A DNA stretch of 64,000 nt from Lolium rigidum. Taxonomy: Eukaryota; Streptophyta; Magnoliopsida; Poales; Poaceae. This document shows positions 10,066 through 22,649 of this stretch, in pieces (within the stretch, counting starts at the first letter, position 1; each line of letters begins with the position of its first letter). Location: NCBI RefSeq assembly GCF_022539505.1, contig NW_025899935.1, positions 1 to 64,000 of the forward strand, in the 5' to 3' direction. The position numbers and the translations under genes were made by a program. The notes beneath the pieces were generated by a model that was not told where the DNA came from, did no database searches, and saw nothing but the letters and a program-made list of their open reading frames with translations.

Positions 10066-10335
10066 TCAGGGCTGAAAGTTTGGAAACGTTTGCTGGATGA
10101 ATTCAGCGTCTTTCCAAGTAGCCTCCTCACTGGTCATGGTATCCCAATGAACCAACCATTGCGGAATGGCGACGTCGTATTCACCTGTAGAACGGGGAAC
10201 CATGCGACGTTGCAGGACAGCAATCGAGACAGTTTTTACCTTGCCGTCAGTTGTGACCATAGGAAGTGTGGGATTCAGTACTGCCCGAGGTCATGTGTGT
10301 TTCTTCAGGTGACTGACATGGAATATGTCGTGGAG
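10066..10335 (-). pseudogene. Chromodomain end of the chromovirus polyprotein
   Basis: The minus-strand frame reads YDVAIPQWLVHWDTM...EATWKDAEFIQQTFPNF, with the aromatic and acidic spacing of a retrotransposon chromodomain. Known: this domain tethers integrase to histone marks and guides insertion into heterochromatin. The frame to the integrase upstream (10354-10611, ending PRWYGPLKVLKKVGQVSYQL) is broken. Its presence classifies the element as a chromovirus. Confidence 0.7.
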
Positions 10336-10353
10336 TTTGCATTTCTCTGGTAG

Positions 10354-11520
10354 TTAAAGCTGGTAAGAGACCTGTCCAACTTTTTTCAGCACCTTTAAAG
10401 GTCCATACCACCTGGGCGACAGTTTGGGAGGGTTTTGCATCCCCAAAGTTGTTTCTCTATATGACTTCATTTTGAGATACACCATATCTCCCAGCTCAAA
10501 TATCCTTTTTGTTCTTTTAGCATCTGTGTATTTCTTCATTCGCAGCTGTGCCTTTACCAGGTTGTGCTGTAACAGAGCCACCGTGTTCTCCTTTTCAGCT
10601 GTTTCAGTCACTGTAGCCTGTTGTGGCTCAAATGGTATTGGTATCTGTTGGAGCAGTGGAGGTGGTTACTCATATAGAGCTTGGAATGATGTCATGTTGA
10701 TAGCAGAGTGATAAGAGCAATTATACCACCACTCTGCAGCAGGCAGCCAATCACACCACTTCTTGGGTTGCTGGAATGCCATGCATCTTAGGTATTGCTC
10801 AAGACATTGGTTAACTCGCTCCGTTTGTCCGTCTGATTCCGGATGGTAAGCAGTGCTATACTTTAACTTGGCGTTGAAGCCTGAGAAGATATCCTTTCAA
10901 AGTTGGCTGGTGAAGATGGGATCTCTGTCGCTGACAATACTAGTTGGTGGACCATGCAACTTGATAATATTTGTCTTGAATGCATCAGCGACTGTCTGCA
11001 TTGAATGAGGATGTGAGAAGGGTATAAAGTGTGCAAATTTGGTGAGCCGATCGACCACGACTAATATGACATCCTTGCCTCTAGACTTGGGCAATCTTGA
11101 AAAGAAATTCATACTGATGTCGAAACATTTCTGTTCAGGTATTGACAGTGGTTGCAATAACCCAAGGTATGGCAGCCTCTCTGTTTTGGATATTTGGCAG
11201 ATTGGATACATTGCAATTTTCTCAGTGACATACTGCTTGAGCTTAGGCCAGTAAAAGACTTGTTGAATCTTGTGTTATGTTACCTTGATGCCAGAATGAC
11301 CCCCAAAGAGAGAGGATTGAAAGGTTTCAAACACTTTGTCTCGAAGACTTGTAGAGATGCCGATGTATATTTTCCCATTGAAACAAAGTATGCCAGCTTG
11401 CATGGAGAAGTTGGTGTGGCCTGTGGCATCGAGTGTTAGTTCTTGAAGTAACTTGGTACGGTGATCATCACCAACATATGAATCTTGTACTTCATTTAGC
11501 CATTTAGGAACTTAGATTGC
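10354..11520 (-). pseudogene. Integrase region of the chromovirus
   Basis: Minus-strand fragments carry the integrase core. The first catalytic block is at DISMNFFSRLPKSRGKDVILVVVDRLTKFAHF (10897-11211; D in 'FDISMNF'), and the second is GPPTSIVSDRDPIFTSQL. The GPLKVLKKVGQVSYQL block (10354-10611) is the usual C-terminal DNA-binding part. Reading needs several frame changes, so the enzyme cannot be made. Order and spacing are normal for gypsy elements (integrase after RNase H). Confidence 0.75.
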
Positions 11521-11639
11521 TATCTGTTGACAGACTGGTTCCCGGGCGTAGTTTTGCAGTTCAGATTCATCATCCTGGAATTGTCGAGAGAGAGCATCAG
11601 CCGCCGTATTTTCTTTCCCTTTTTTATACTAAATCTTGT

Positions 11640-12894
11640 AATTGAATTCAAGCAATTTTAACATGAGTTTGTGATGAATTCCTTCCACTAATCGCTGATT
11701 GCACATGTACTTCAGAGCCTGTTGATCTGTCTTGATTATGACCAAGTTTCCAAAAAAAAAAAGTGGCGCCATTTTTTGAGGGCGTGTAAAATAGCCAAAG
11801 CTTCCTTTTCATACACTGACATAGCATCCATTTTTGGCCCTGGCATTGACTGAAAAATGCTATTGGTCTTTTTTCCTGCATTAATACAGCCCCTAGTCCA
11901 CACTAGCATGCATCTATCAACAACTCAAAAGGGATCTTGAAGTCTGGCAACCTGAGCAATGGGGGAGTGGACATGATCCGTTTGAGTTTAACAAAAGCTT
12001 CTTCTTGAGGTGTGCCCCACTGAAAGTTGTCCTTCTTTAGTGGCTGATAGAGAGGTTGGCAAATGGTAACATAACCTTAAATGAACCGGCGATAATATCC
12101 TGTTAAGCCTAGAAATCCTCGCAATTTCTTCAGAGTTTTAGGAGTTTTCCATTTGACAATATCCTGGATTTTTTATGGGTCGGTAGCCACGCCCTGGCCT
12201 GATATGATGTGACCTAGGTACTCTACACATGGTTGGCCAAATGTGCACTTCTCTAGTTTTGCTTTTAACTGATTGTCTTGCAAGACCTTTAGCACCAGTG
12301 TAAGGTGTTGTTGATGATGTTCTTTGCTTGAGCTGTAAACCAGGATATCATAAAAAAAACGAGCACAAACTTGCGCAAGTATATGGCAAAAATCTTGTTC
12401 ATCAGCTACTGGAATGTTGCTGGAGCATTGCTTAATCGAAACAGCATCACAAGGTATTCATAGTGTCCCAGGTGGGTGGAGAATGCCGTCTTGTGAACAT
12501 CCTCATCTTTCATCCGAATCTGATGATATCCTAATCTCAGATCTAGTTTGGAGAATATTATGGCTCCAGTTAGTTCATCGAGGAGGTCTTCTATAATTGG
12601 AATGGGGATTTGTTTTTGACTGTTAAGTCGTTCAAGCCCCTGAAATCCACACAAAGCCTCCAACTTTTGTGCTTTTTCCTCACCAAGATGACTGGCGAAG
12701 AGAATGGGTTGTTGCTTGCTATCTGTAAAAATTTGGAAAATTTGTTGAAATTTTGTTGAGCTTGCTGTTTCTTCGAGCTCAGTCAGCATTTTTCTCACAT
12801 ATTCCATATTGTATAGTACATATGCAGTTGCTTCATCCTTTAGGAGTTGTTTACATTCCATAGCAGACACCATCATGTATTCAACTAGAACCAA
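11640..12894 (-). pseudogene. Reverse transcriptase and RNase H of the chromovirus
   Basis: The minus-strand RT block reads [20 protein letters not shown] followed by [20 protein letters not shown] (12406-12894), typical of gypsy fingers-palm. The next block, which should contain the catalytic FFDD, is broken by a base loss after a T8 run at about 12350, so the active site cannot be read through. RNase H remnants (PIAFFSQ, 11648-11881) are also frameshifted. The family is firm; it is not functional. Confidence 0.75.
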
Positions 12895-12955
12895 ATGATC
12901 ACTAAAGGTGTGGGACTGTCCGCCTGGTCCAATGGTTAAGGTTCTTTAGATGGAG

Positions 12956-13309
12956 TCAAAGGTAACAGGGGTTGTGCAGTTTGAACCAGTTGACGCCTAG
13001 TATCACATAAGAACCATTAAGTTCCAATATACGAAAATCTGCAGAGAATGGTTTCCCATGGATGAAAAACTGGAAATTGTAGGCCATGGCTTGGGACAGT
13101 AGCTCCCCACCTCCCGCGACTGTTACTTTCCTGGTAGCTGCAGGAGTCATGTCAATGTTATGATCCATGGCAAACTGTTTGTCCAGAAATGTATGAGTGC
13201 TTCCCGTGTCGGCTAGTGCTATTGCTGGAACTCCCGACAGGTGAATGAGGAGTGAGATAATGGATTCACTGGTGGATCTGTTGTATGCAGCTGCTGATAT
13301 CTGCATCAT
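12956..13309 (-). pseudogene. Aspartic protease segment of the chromovirus
   Basis: The minus-strand frame keeps the catalytic triad ADTGSTHTFLD, a flap-like FFIHGKPFSADFRI, and VILGVNWF. The protease motif is intact although the neighbouring gag and RT frames are broken. Known: it releases gag and pol parts in the particle. Confidence 0.75.
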
Positions 13310-14867
13310 ATTGACAGCAAGCGGTTGGTTCTGCTTCCTGATTGGGCATTGGTGGTGCTACCAGGTGAGGTTCTGGTACTTGTTCTGGTAATGGTGCTGC
13401 TTCAAGTAGTAGTTGATTGATGTTCTCTTCTTCCTCATTTTCTAGGTAGCCTTGCATCATCAGCATGTTCACTGCTCGTATCATGTTGGGACAGTGGTGC
13501 CCAGGTACATATTGTTTAGGGCGGTGCCAACATTGATGAGGTACTCTTTCATTCTGAACTGGATTTCTCTTGGTCCACCATTGTGGTTTGGATTATTCCT
13601 AGGAGCAGTATTTCTTGGCAGGACTGGTGGAGCTGGAGCTACTGGCAAGGTTCTTCTCACCGCCACTGTGTTGCAGTTGTGACTCTTCTCATATTGCCTA
13701 GCAAACCAGTAGGCTTTCAACAAGGATGTTGGATTTTGGCATTGAACCAAATGCCTGATACTTTCATTTAATCCACTAATCAATATTTCCACAAAGAAAT
13801 CATCAGGTAGATAATGACGGCCTCTCTTCATGATTTGCATCCATGACTCATACTCAGTAATGTAACTATCAACTGTTGTTCTCTGTTTTAACTGCTGCAG
13901 TTGTTGCATGGGATCAATTGTCACTGTATCTGCGAATCTATCAATCAAAGCTTGGCACAGCTCAACCCAAGCGATCTGCTGCAAGTCCATACCTGAAATG
14001 CTCAGCCATATTTTTGGTTGCCCACAAATATGTACTACTCCCGGCCCATTTGACTCTGCTCTCTCCTGTGATTCCCGCCAACTTGAATATATCTTCCACT
14101 TCCAATATCCATGCCCTGGCATTGGTACTGTGAAAACTGGGCAATTCTACATGTGGTGTTCGAATTTGTGGCTCTATGGGGTAGTTGGTGCTGTTGGAAT
14201 AGGTGTGAGGAGCAGGTTGGTCATCAGATTGTCTTGGGTAGGGAGGCTCTATAGTGGCAGCATTTGTGTTTGGAGTTGGTTGTCATGGTTGGGGTTGATT
14301 ATTGGTAGTGATGATTTCATGGGAAGAATTATGGTGTTGGGGTTGGTATGAGCGAGGGTATTGTTGTTCTTGTGGGTTTGGTGTTGGATCACGCTGCTGT
14401 GGGCGAGGAGAGTGTGGCTGGTAGTATTTGGGCTGGTTGAGGGGACTCGTGTGTTGTGTGAAGTGGGTGTATGATGACGATGGTCCTGCAATGGACGAGC
14501 TTGGTGCGGTATATGGTATGACTGTGCTATTTGGTCGAACACCCTGGGTGCTAGGTGGTAGGGGAAGTTGCTCCGGTGCAAACTGGCCGAGGTTAGGGGG
14601 AAAAGGTGGGGTGTTTGTGGAGTGGGGGGTGGGAATCGGTGTGGAACCTTATGAAATCGAAGAAAGGTGGGTGTTTGTGTGTGTAGATGGAGTGGAGAAG
14701 GTGCGGCCGTTGCCGGTGTTGGCAGCGATAGCAGGGTTCATACCTTCCTCAGCCACCAAGCGGTCGAGGCTTCCCTGCATCCGTTGCATCATGGACGCCA
14801 TCTGCGACTGCATATGCACCATGGATTCCATATGATCCTGCATCGCGTCGAGGGTTGAGGTCTCCAC
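13266..14867 (-). pseudogene. Gag region of the chromovirus
   Basis: The start at 14867 (METSTLDAMQDHMESMV) gives a methionine/glutamine-rich coiled coil. The capsid-like retrotrans_gag part follows at 13481-14122 (WVELCQALIDRFAD, LKQRTTVDSYITEYESW, ISGLNESIRHLVQ). Several frame breaks lie between, around 14140-14650. The Sabrina-type element sits in the leader before this gag. Confidence 0.65.
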
Positions 14868-15014
14868 TTGGTGTTGGTGTAAGCGGCGCCCGATGGAGCG
14901 CGCTTTGCGATCGGCCTGCTTCTAGGTGGGCAGCGCGGCGATCTCCGCGCGATGGGCCCGCCGTGACTAGTGCGTGAACTGGATCATGATCGTTGAGACA
15001 TGGCAGCGGCGGCG

Positions 15015-15687
15015 TGATACATCTCCAACGTATCTATAATTTATTATGTTCCATGCTAGTTTTATGACAATACCTACATGTTTTGCTCATACTTTATATC
15101 ATTTTTATGCATTTTCCGGGACTAACCTATTAACAAGATGCTGAAGCACCAGTTCCTGTTTTCTGCTGTTTTTGGTTTCAGAAATTCTACACAGGAAATA
15201 TTCTCGGAATTGGACCCCACGAAGACAGAAGTAAATATTTTGCCGAGGCGGACCCAGAGAGCCAGAGAAGGGCCAGAGGGGGGCCAAGGGGCCCCCACAC
15301 CATAGGGGGGCGCGGCCCACCCCTCTGCCGCACCACCAGGTGGGGAGGGCACCCTGGGGCCCCTCCGAGGCCGCCCTTCCGCCTATATATTCTCCCAGAT
15401 GCGAAAACCCTAAAGGCATCGGTCTTCCTCCACGAAAATTTACGTAGCCGCCGCCATCGCGAAGCCAAGTTCGGGGGACAGAAGTCTCTGTTCCGGCACA
15501 CCGCCGGGACGGGGAAGTGCCCCCGAAATCCATCTCCATCGACTCCACCGCCATCTTCATCGCCATTGCTGTCTCCCATGATGAGGAGGGAGTAGTTCTC
15601 CCCCGAGGCTGAGGGCTCTACCGGTAGCTATGTGGTTCATCTCTCTCTCCCATGGTGTGATCTTTATGTGATCATGAGCTTTGTAAT
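15015..15687 (+). repeat. 5' LTR of the Sabrina-type element, first half
   Basis: It matches 58701-59373 nearly base for base and stops at the Angela insertion. A TATA-like CCTATATATTC lies near 15382. The last five bases (GTAAT) are the left target duplication of the Angela-type element. Long ORFs across it on both strands are repeat shadows. Confidence 0.9.
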
Positions 15688-17451
15688 TGTTGGAGATATG
15701 CCCAAGAGGCAATAATAAAGTGGTTATTATAATATCTTTGTGTTTATGATAAATGTTTGCATACCATGCTATAATTGTATTAACCGAAACATTGATACAT
15801 GTGTGTTATGTAAACAACAAGGAGTCCCTAGTAAGCCTCTTCTATAACTAGCTTGTTGATTAATGGATGATCATGGTTTCGTGATCATGAACATTGGATG
15901 TTATTAATAACAAGGTTATGTCATTAGTTGAATGATATAATGGACACACACCCAAATGAGCGTAGCATAAGATCAAGTCATTAAGTTCAAATTGCTATAA
16001 GCTTTCGATACATAGTTGCCTTAGTCCTTTGACCATGAGATCATGTAAATCACTTACACCGGAAGGGTACTTTGATTACATCAAACACCATTGCGTATAT
16101 GGGTGGTTATAAAGATGGGATTAAGTATTTGGAAAGTGTGAGTTGAGGCATATGGATCAATAGTGGGATTTGTCCATCCTAATGACGGATAGATATACTC
16201 TGGGCCCTCTCGGTGGAATGTCGTCTGATTAGCTTGCAAGCATATGATTGGATCATAAAAGATGACATACCGCGGTACGAGTAAAGAGTACTTGTCGGTA
16301 ACGAGGTTGAACAAGGTATGGAGATACCGATGATCAAACCTCGGACAAGTAGAATATCGTGTGACAAAGGGAATCGGCATCGTATGTAAATGGTTCAATC
16401 GATCACTAAAGTCATCGTTGAATATGTGGGAGCCATTATGGATCTCCAGATCCTGCTATTGGTTATTGCTCGGAGAGGAGTCTCGACCATGTCTGCATAG
16501 TTCGCGAACCGTAGGGTGACGCGCTTAAGGTTCGATGTCGCATAAGTAGATTCGGAATATGAGATGGAGTCTGAAGTTTTTGTTTGGAGTCTCGGATAGG
16601 ATCCAGGACATCACGAGGAGGTCCGGAATAGTCCGGAGAATAAGGTTCATATAAGGGAAGTCATTTTCCGGGGTTCGGGAAAAAGTCCGGTGTTTTGACC
16701 GGAGCTTCTAGAAGGTTCTAGAGGGCCACCAGTGGGCCCACCACCCCGGGAGAGGCCACATAGGCACCACATGGCATGGTGGGTCCTGCCCACTATGACA
16801 TGTGGGCCCAGGCCGGCCCACCCCTAGAGATAGAATCTATCTCTAATTTAAATGGTTTAAATTTAGAGATAGAATCTATCTCAAGATTAAAGCGTTTAAA
16901 CGAAGAGATAAAGGGAAGACTTGGGGGGGAGACTTCCCCCCTTGATGCGCCGGCCAAGGAAGGAGGTGGGGCCAGGGGGAAACCCTAGCCCGACCCCCCC
17001 GATATAAAGAGGGGAGGGGGTGGCCGGCCACACCACCTCTCCTCCAACCCTAGCCGCCTCCCTCTCTTCCTCCTCCATACGCTGTGCAGGCTTAGGCGAA
17101 GCCCTGCAGCAATTCTTCTCCACCACCACCACCATGTTGTCGTGCTGCTGGGATTCCGTGGAGATCTACCACACCTCCGCTGCCCGCTGGAACGGGGAGA
17201 GGAGGGGGCTTCATCGACACTGTACGCGCGACTGAGTACGGAAGTGCTGCCGGATTGCAGCACCGGAACGATCGTCTACACCAACAACGAGATTAATCTC
17301 GTAGGCTTTGGAATCTTCGAGGGTTAGTCTCATCTCCATCTCGTTGTTCAGATCTCATAGATTAGATCTTGGCTTTTCCATAGATTAGATCTTGGATTTA
17401 TTCTTCTTTGCGGTAGGAAATTTTTTGTTTTCTATGCAACGAACCCCATCA
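15688..17451 (+). repeat. 5' LTR of the Angela-type element (1764 bp)
   Basis: It carries the TG...CA ends and a TATA-like GATATAAAGAGG at 17001-17012. Two copies of the near-palindrome GAGATAGAATCTATCTC lie around 16826 and 16866. The 3' LTR copy has a longer G run (about 41163-41174) where this one has G7 (about 16923). Confidence 0.92.
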
Positions 17452-17452
17452 G

Positions 17453-17466
17453 TGGTATCAGAGCCA
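17453..17466 (+). other. Primer-binding site of the Angela-type element
   Basis: TGGTATCAGAGCCA follows the LTR after one base and is complementary to the 3' end of initiator tRNA-Met, as in other Triticeae copia elements. The next 1.2 kb (to 18658) is untranslated leader in which I see no gene. Confidence 0.9.
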
Positions 17467-18658
17467 TGTCTATGCATAGATCTGTTTCACGAGTAGAACA
17501 CAATGGTTTTGTAGGCGGTGATGCTTCTGTTGCTTTAGTTTGTGTACTTTGCATCTTGCGGGATGGTGGGATGAAGCGGCCCGGGCTAACTTTACATGAC
17601 CGCGTCTCATGAGACTTGCTCCACGCTTGACATGCAACTTGTATTGCATAAGTGGCTTTGCGGGTGTCTGTCTCTCCCACCATAGTAAAGATTGCAATTT
17701 GCTCTTCTATTGTCAACACTAGTATCACCGTTGTGGTTCATGTTCGTAGGTAGATTGGATCTTACTCGAAAACCCTAAACCACGTAAAATATGCAAACCA
17801 AATTAGAGGCGTCTAACTTGTTTTTGCAGGGTTTGGTGATGTGATAAGGCCATGATGTGATGATGATTATATTTGATGTATGAGATGTTCATTATTGTAT
17901 TATGGCAACCGGCAGGAGCCTAATGGTTGTCTTTAATTTTTGTTAAAGACCTGCGTGTCTATTCATCATGTAATAGCTTTATTTCAAGTAGTTGTTATAG
18001 TAGCTATAAGTGATGGACAACCATGAAGCGGCGCCACTGACCTTGATGCCATGCTGGTGATGATGGAGATCATGTCCGTGCTTTGGAGATGGAGATCAAA
18101 AGCACAAGAAGAAAGGCCATATAATATCACACATTATGAATTGCATGTGATGTTAATCCTTTTTATGCATCTTATTTTGCTTAGATCGCGACGGTAGCAT
18201 TATAAGACGATCCCTCTCACTAAATATCAAGATAATAAAGTGTTCATTCTTAGTATGCACCGTTGCTAAGACTTGTCGTTTCGAAGCATCTCGTGATGAT
18301 CGGGTGTGATAGACTCTACATGTGCATACAACGGGTGCAAGCCAGATTTGCACACGCGGATACTAAGGTTGCCTTGACGAGCCTAGCATGTACAGACATG
18401 GTCTCGGAACACGGGATACCGAAAGGTAGAGCATGAGTCATATGAATGATATGATGAACACTTTGAGTGTTCACCTTTGAAGCTACATCTTTTCTCGTGA
18501 AGATCGGACTTGGTGTAGTGGATTTGGTTCGTGTAATCACTAAGAAAATGCGAGGGATGTTGTTTTGAGTGAGAGTTCACCTAGTTAATATAAGAATTAA
18601 AATTGAACTCATTTTATCATAAAATTAGTCTAAACTCTTTGCAAATATGTTGTAGATC

Positions 18659-19470
18659 ATGGCGCCCCCCTCCATCAATTTTAACCAGTTCCTAGAGAAA
18701 GAAAAGCTTAAGGGCAATGGTAGCAACTTCACTGATTGGTTCCATCATGTGAGGATTTTCCTCACTAGTCGAAGCCTGCAATATGTGCTCGATGCTCCGC
18801 TAGGTCCCCCACCACCTCCTGCAGTATCCGAGGTCATAAAGAATGTTTATGAGACTCGGGCAACTCGGTACTCCGAAGTTCAGTGTGCCATCTTGTGCAG
18901 CCTAGAGGCAGAGCTCCAAAAGCGTTTTGAGCACCACGACCCGTGTGAGATGATGCGTGAGCTCAAGCTTATCTTTGAAACTCATGCGATCGTGGAGAGC
19001 TATGAGGCCTCGAAACAGTTCTTTAGCTGTATGCTGGAAGAGGGCAGCTCCATTAGTGAGCACATGTTCGCCATGTCCGAACATGCGAAGAAGCTCAGTG
19101 ACATGGGATGATGATCCCTACATCGTGTCCTTCAATCACTGCCACCAAGTTACAAGAACTTCGTGATGAACTACAACATGCAGAACATGAACAAAGATTT
19201 ACCTGAACTCTTTTCCATGCTGAAATCTGCTGAAGTAGAGATAAAAAAGGAGAATCAAGTGTTGATGGTCAACAAGACCACCAGTTTCAAAAAGCAGGGC
19301 AAGCCTAACAAGGGTAACTTCAAGAAGGGCGGCAAGAAAGTTGCAGCGCATCCCGAGAAGCCTAAGGCTGGTCCTAAACCTGAGGCTGTGTGCTATTACT
19401 GCCAGGGGAAGGGGCACTGGAAGCGCAATTGCTCCAAATACTTGGCCGATCTGAAGAGCGGCCACGTCAA
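18659..19470 (+). pseudogene. Gag of the Angela-type element
   Basis: The start is MAPPSINFNQFLEKEKLKG with the usual FTDWFHHVRIFL block. The frame stops at 19111 after LSDMG and resumes one frame over at about 19120, reaching the zinc knuckle CYYCQGKGHWKRNC (about 19392). Known: gag makes the virus-like particle and the knuckle binds RNA. A short deletion near 19110 breaks the product. Confidence 0.9.
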
Positions 19471-20830
19471 AAAGAAAGGTATATTTGATATACATGTTAT
19501 TGATGTCTATCTTACTGGTTCTCGTAGTAGTGCCTGGGTATTTGATACTAGTTCGGTTGCTCACATTTGTAACTCGAAACAGGAACTGCGGAATAGACGA
19601 AGCCTGGCAAGGGACGAGGTGACGATGCGCGTTGGAAATGGATCCAAAGTCGATGTGATCGCCGTCGGCACGCTCCCTCTACATCTACCTTCGGGATTAG
19701 TTTTAAACCTTAATAATTGTTATTTGGTACCTGCGTTGAGCATGAACATTATATCTGGATCTTGGTTAATGCAAGACGGTTATTCATTTATGTCTGAGAA
19801 TAATGGTTGTTCGATTTATATGAGTAATGTCTTTTATGGCCATGCACCTGAGATGAATGGTTTATTCTTGTTAAATCTCGATAGTAGTGATACACATGTT
19901 CATAATATTGATGCTAAGCGGATTAAATTGAATGATAATTCTACTTATATGTGGCACTATCGTCTTGGTCATATTGGAGTGAAGCGCATGAAGAAACTCC
20001 ATTCCGATGGACTTCTTGAGTCACTTGACATATGCGAAGCATGTCTAATGGGAAAAATGACTAAGACTCCATTTTCCGGTACAATGGAGCGAGCTACAGA
20101 CTTATTGGAAATCATACATACCGATGTGTGCGGACCAATGAGTGTAGCATCGCGCGGTGGTTACCGTTATGTTCTAACCTTCACGGATGATCTGAGTAGA
20201 TATGGATATATTTACTTTATGAAACATAAGTCCGAGACTTTTGAGAAGTTCAAGGAATTCCAAAGTGAAGTAGAAAATCAACATAACAAGAAGATTAAGT
20301 TTCTGCGTTCTGATCGCGGAGGCGAATATCTGAGTTATGAGTTTGGCATGCATTTAAAGAAATGCGGAATACTTTCACAGTTGACACCGCCGGGAACACC
20401 ACAGCGCAATGGTGTGTCCGAACATCGTAATCGAACTCTCTTAGATATGGTTCGATCTATGATGTCTCTTACCGATTTGCCGTTATCATTTTGGGGTTAT
20501 GCATTAGAGACAGCCGCATTCACTTTAAATAGGGCACCATCTAAATCCGTTGAAACGACACCGTATGAATTATGGTTTGAGAAGAAACCTAAGCTGTCGT
20601 TCCTTAAAGTTTGGGGTTGTGAAGCTTATGTAAAGAAGTTACAACCTGACAAGCTAGAGCCCAAAGCGGAGAAATGCGTCTTCATAGGATACCCTAAAGA
20701 AACAATTGGGTACACTTTCTATCACAGATCCGAAGGCAAAATCTTTGTTGCCAAGAACGGATCCTTTCTTGAGAAGGAGTTTCTCACTAAAGAAGTGACT
20801 CGGAAGGAAAGTAGAACTCGACGAGGTTGA
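19471..20830 (+). pseudogene. Protease and integrase of the Angela-type element
   Basis: Protease: WVFDTSSVAHIC, where the catalytic triad D-T-G/S is DTS followed by S. The usual glycine is replaced, which would probably damage the enzyme unless serine is tolerated as in some copia proteases. Integrase: the HHCC zinc finger (HYRLGHIGVKRM...CEACLMGKM) and core blocks HTDVCGPM, FTDDLSRYGY, SDRGGEY and GVSEHRNRTLL give the D, D and E residues. The frame is open to about 20825, where it shifts. Confidence 0.9.
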
Positions 20831-20861
20831 TGAACCTTCTCTCATAGATCGGAGTAGCGCA

Positions 20862-22616
20862 GTGCCGGAAGAAGTTTCTGCGCAGCCTACACCGATAGGA
20901 GAGGAAGCGAATGATGATGATCATGAAACTTCGAACGAGGAAGCTACTGAACCTCGCAGATCGACGAGGGAATGTACCACTCCTGATTGGTATGATCCCT
21001 GTCTAAATGTCATGATTGTGGACAACAATGATGAGGACCCTGCGACGTATGAAGAAGCAATGGTGAGCCCGGATTCCAACAAATGGCAAGAAGCCATGAA
21101 ATCTGAAATGGGATCCATGTATGATAACAAAGTATGGACTTTGGTAGACTTACCTGATAGCCGCAAGGCTGTCGAGAATAAATGGATCTTCAAGAGAAAA
21201 GCAAATGCTGATGGTAATATTACTGTCTATAAAGCTCGACTTGTCGCAAAGGGTTTCCGACAAATTCAAGGAGTTGACTACGATGAGACTTTCTCACCTG
21301 TAGCGAAGCTTAAGTCTGTGAGGACTTTGTTAGCAATAGCTGCATTTTTCGATTATGAGATTTGGTAGATGGATGTCAAAACGGCGTTCCTTAATGGTGA
21401 TATTGAGGAAGAGTTGTATATGGTACAACCCAAAGGTTTTGTCGAACCTAAAAATGTTGACAAGGTATGCAAACTTCAGCGTTCCATTTATGGACTGAAG
21501 CAAGCATCCCGGAGTTGGAACCTACGCTTTGATAAGGTGATCAAAGACTTCGGTTTTATACGGACTCATGGTGAGGCCTGTATTTACAAGAAAGTGGGTG
21601 GGAGCTCTGTAGCGTTCTTGATATTATATGTAGATGACATATTATTGATTGGGAATGATATAGAACTATTAAGCAGCGTTAAAGGTTATTTGAATAAGTC
21701 TTTTTCAATGAAAGACCTTGGTGAAGCAGCGTACATTTTAGGCATCAAGATTTATAGAGATAGATCAAGACGCCTAATAGGCCTTTCACAAAGTACATAC
21801 CTGGACAAGATTATAAAGAAGTTTAGAATGGATGAAAGCAAGAAAGGGTTCTTGCTTATGTTGCCAGGTAAGGTCTTGAGTAAGACTCAAGGTCCGGCTA
21901 CGGCAGATGAAAGAGAGAGGATGAGAAAGATCCCCTATATATGCTTCGGCAGTAGGCTCTCTCATGTATGCCATGCTGTGTACTAGACCGGATATTGCAC
22001 ATGCTGTTAGTTTGACCAGCAAATATCAAAGTGATCTAGGAATGGAACACTGGACAGCGGTCAAGAATTTCCTGAAGTACTTGAAAAGGACTAAGGATAT
22101 GTTTCTTTGTTATGGCAGTGACCAAGAGCTCGTTGTAACCAGTTACACCGATGCAAGTTGGAACACCGATCCCGATGACTCTAAGTCTCAGTCTGGGTAC
22201 GTGTTTATATTGAATGGTGCGGCGATGAAGTCGGAGCAGTTCCAAGCAGATGCACGGTGGCGAAATCTTCAACAGAATCTGAATATATAGCGGCTTCAGA
22301 GGCTTCATCGGAAGCGGTATGGATGAAGAGGTTCATTGTTGAGCTCGGTGTGGTTCCTAGTGCATTGGACCCGTTAGTCATTTATTGTGACAACATGGGT
22401 GCCATCGCCAATGCAAAGGAACCAAGGTCACACAAGAAGCTAAAGCATATCAAGCTGCGTTTTCATTCGATTCGCGAGTACATCGAAGATAGTGAAGTAG
22501 AGATTTGCAAAGTACACACAGATCTGAATGTTGCAGATCCGTTGACTAAAGCTCTCCCTAGGGCAAAGCATGACCAACACCAGAATGCTATGAGTGTTAG
22601 GTACCTTACAATGTAA
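20862..22616 (+). pseudogene. Reverse transcriptase and RNase H of the Angela-type element
   Basis: The RT begins about 21057 (ATYEEAMVSPDSNKWQEAM) with VYKARLVAKGF and KTAFLNGDIEEELYM. The catalytic YVDDILLIG (about 21628) is intact. RNase H has SYTDASW, STESEYIA and DNMGAIA. Breaks: an in-frame TAG at 21366-21368 after YEIW, in place of the usual glutamine codon CAG, and frameshifts at about 21960 and 22260. The last frame ends MSVRYLTM at 22616. The TAG fits a C-to-T change in a methylated CHG site. Confidence 0.9.
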
Positions 22617-22633
22617 TCTATATTATTGACTCT

Positions 22634-22649
22634 AGTGCAAGTGGGAGAC
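22634..22649 (+). other. Polypurine tract of the Angela-type element
   Basis: AGTGCAAGTGGGAGAC lies directly before the 3' LTR. It primes plus-strand DNA synthesis. Confidence 0.85.

Noticed and set aside
17453..17466. tRNA-Met-like sequence
   Set aside because: It is the primer-binding site only; no cloverleaf around it. The same applies at 1987 and 60141.
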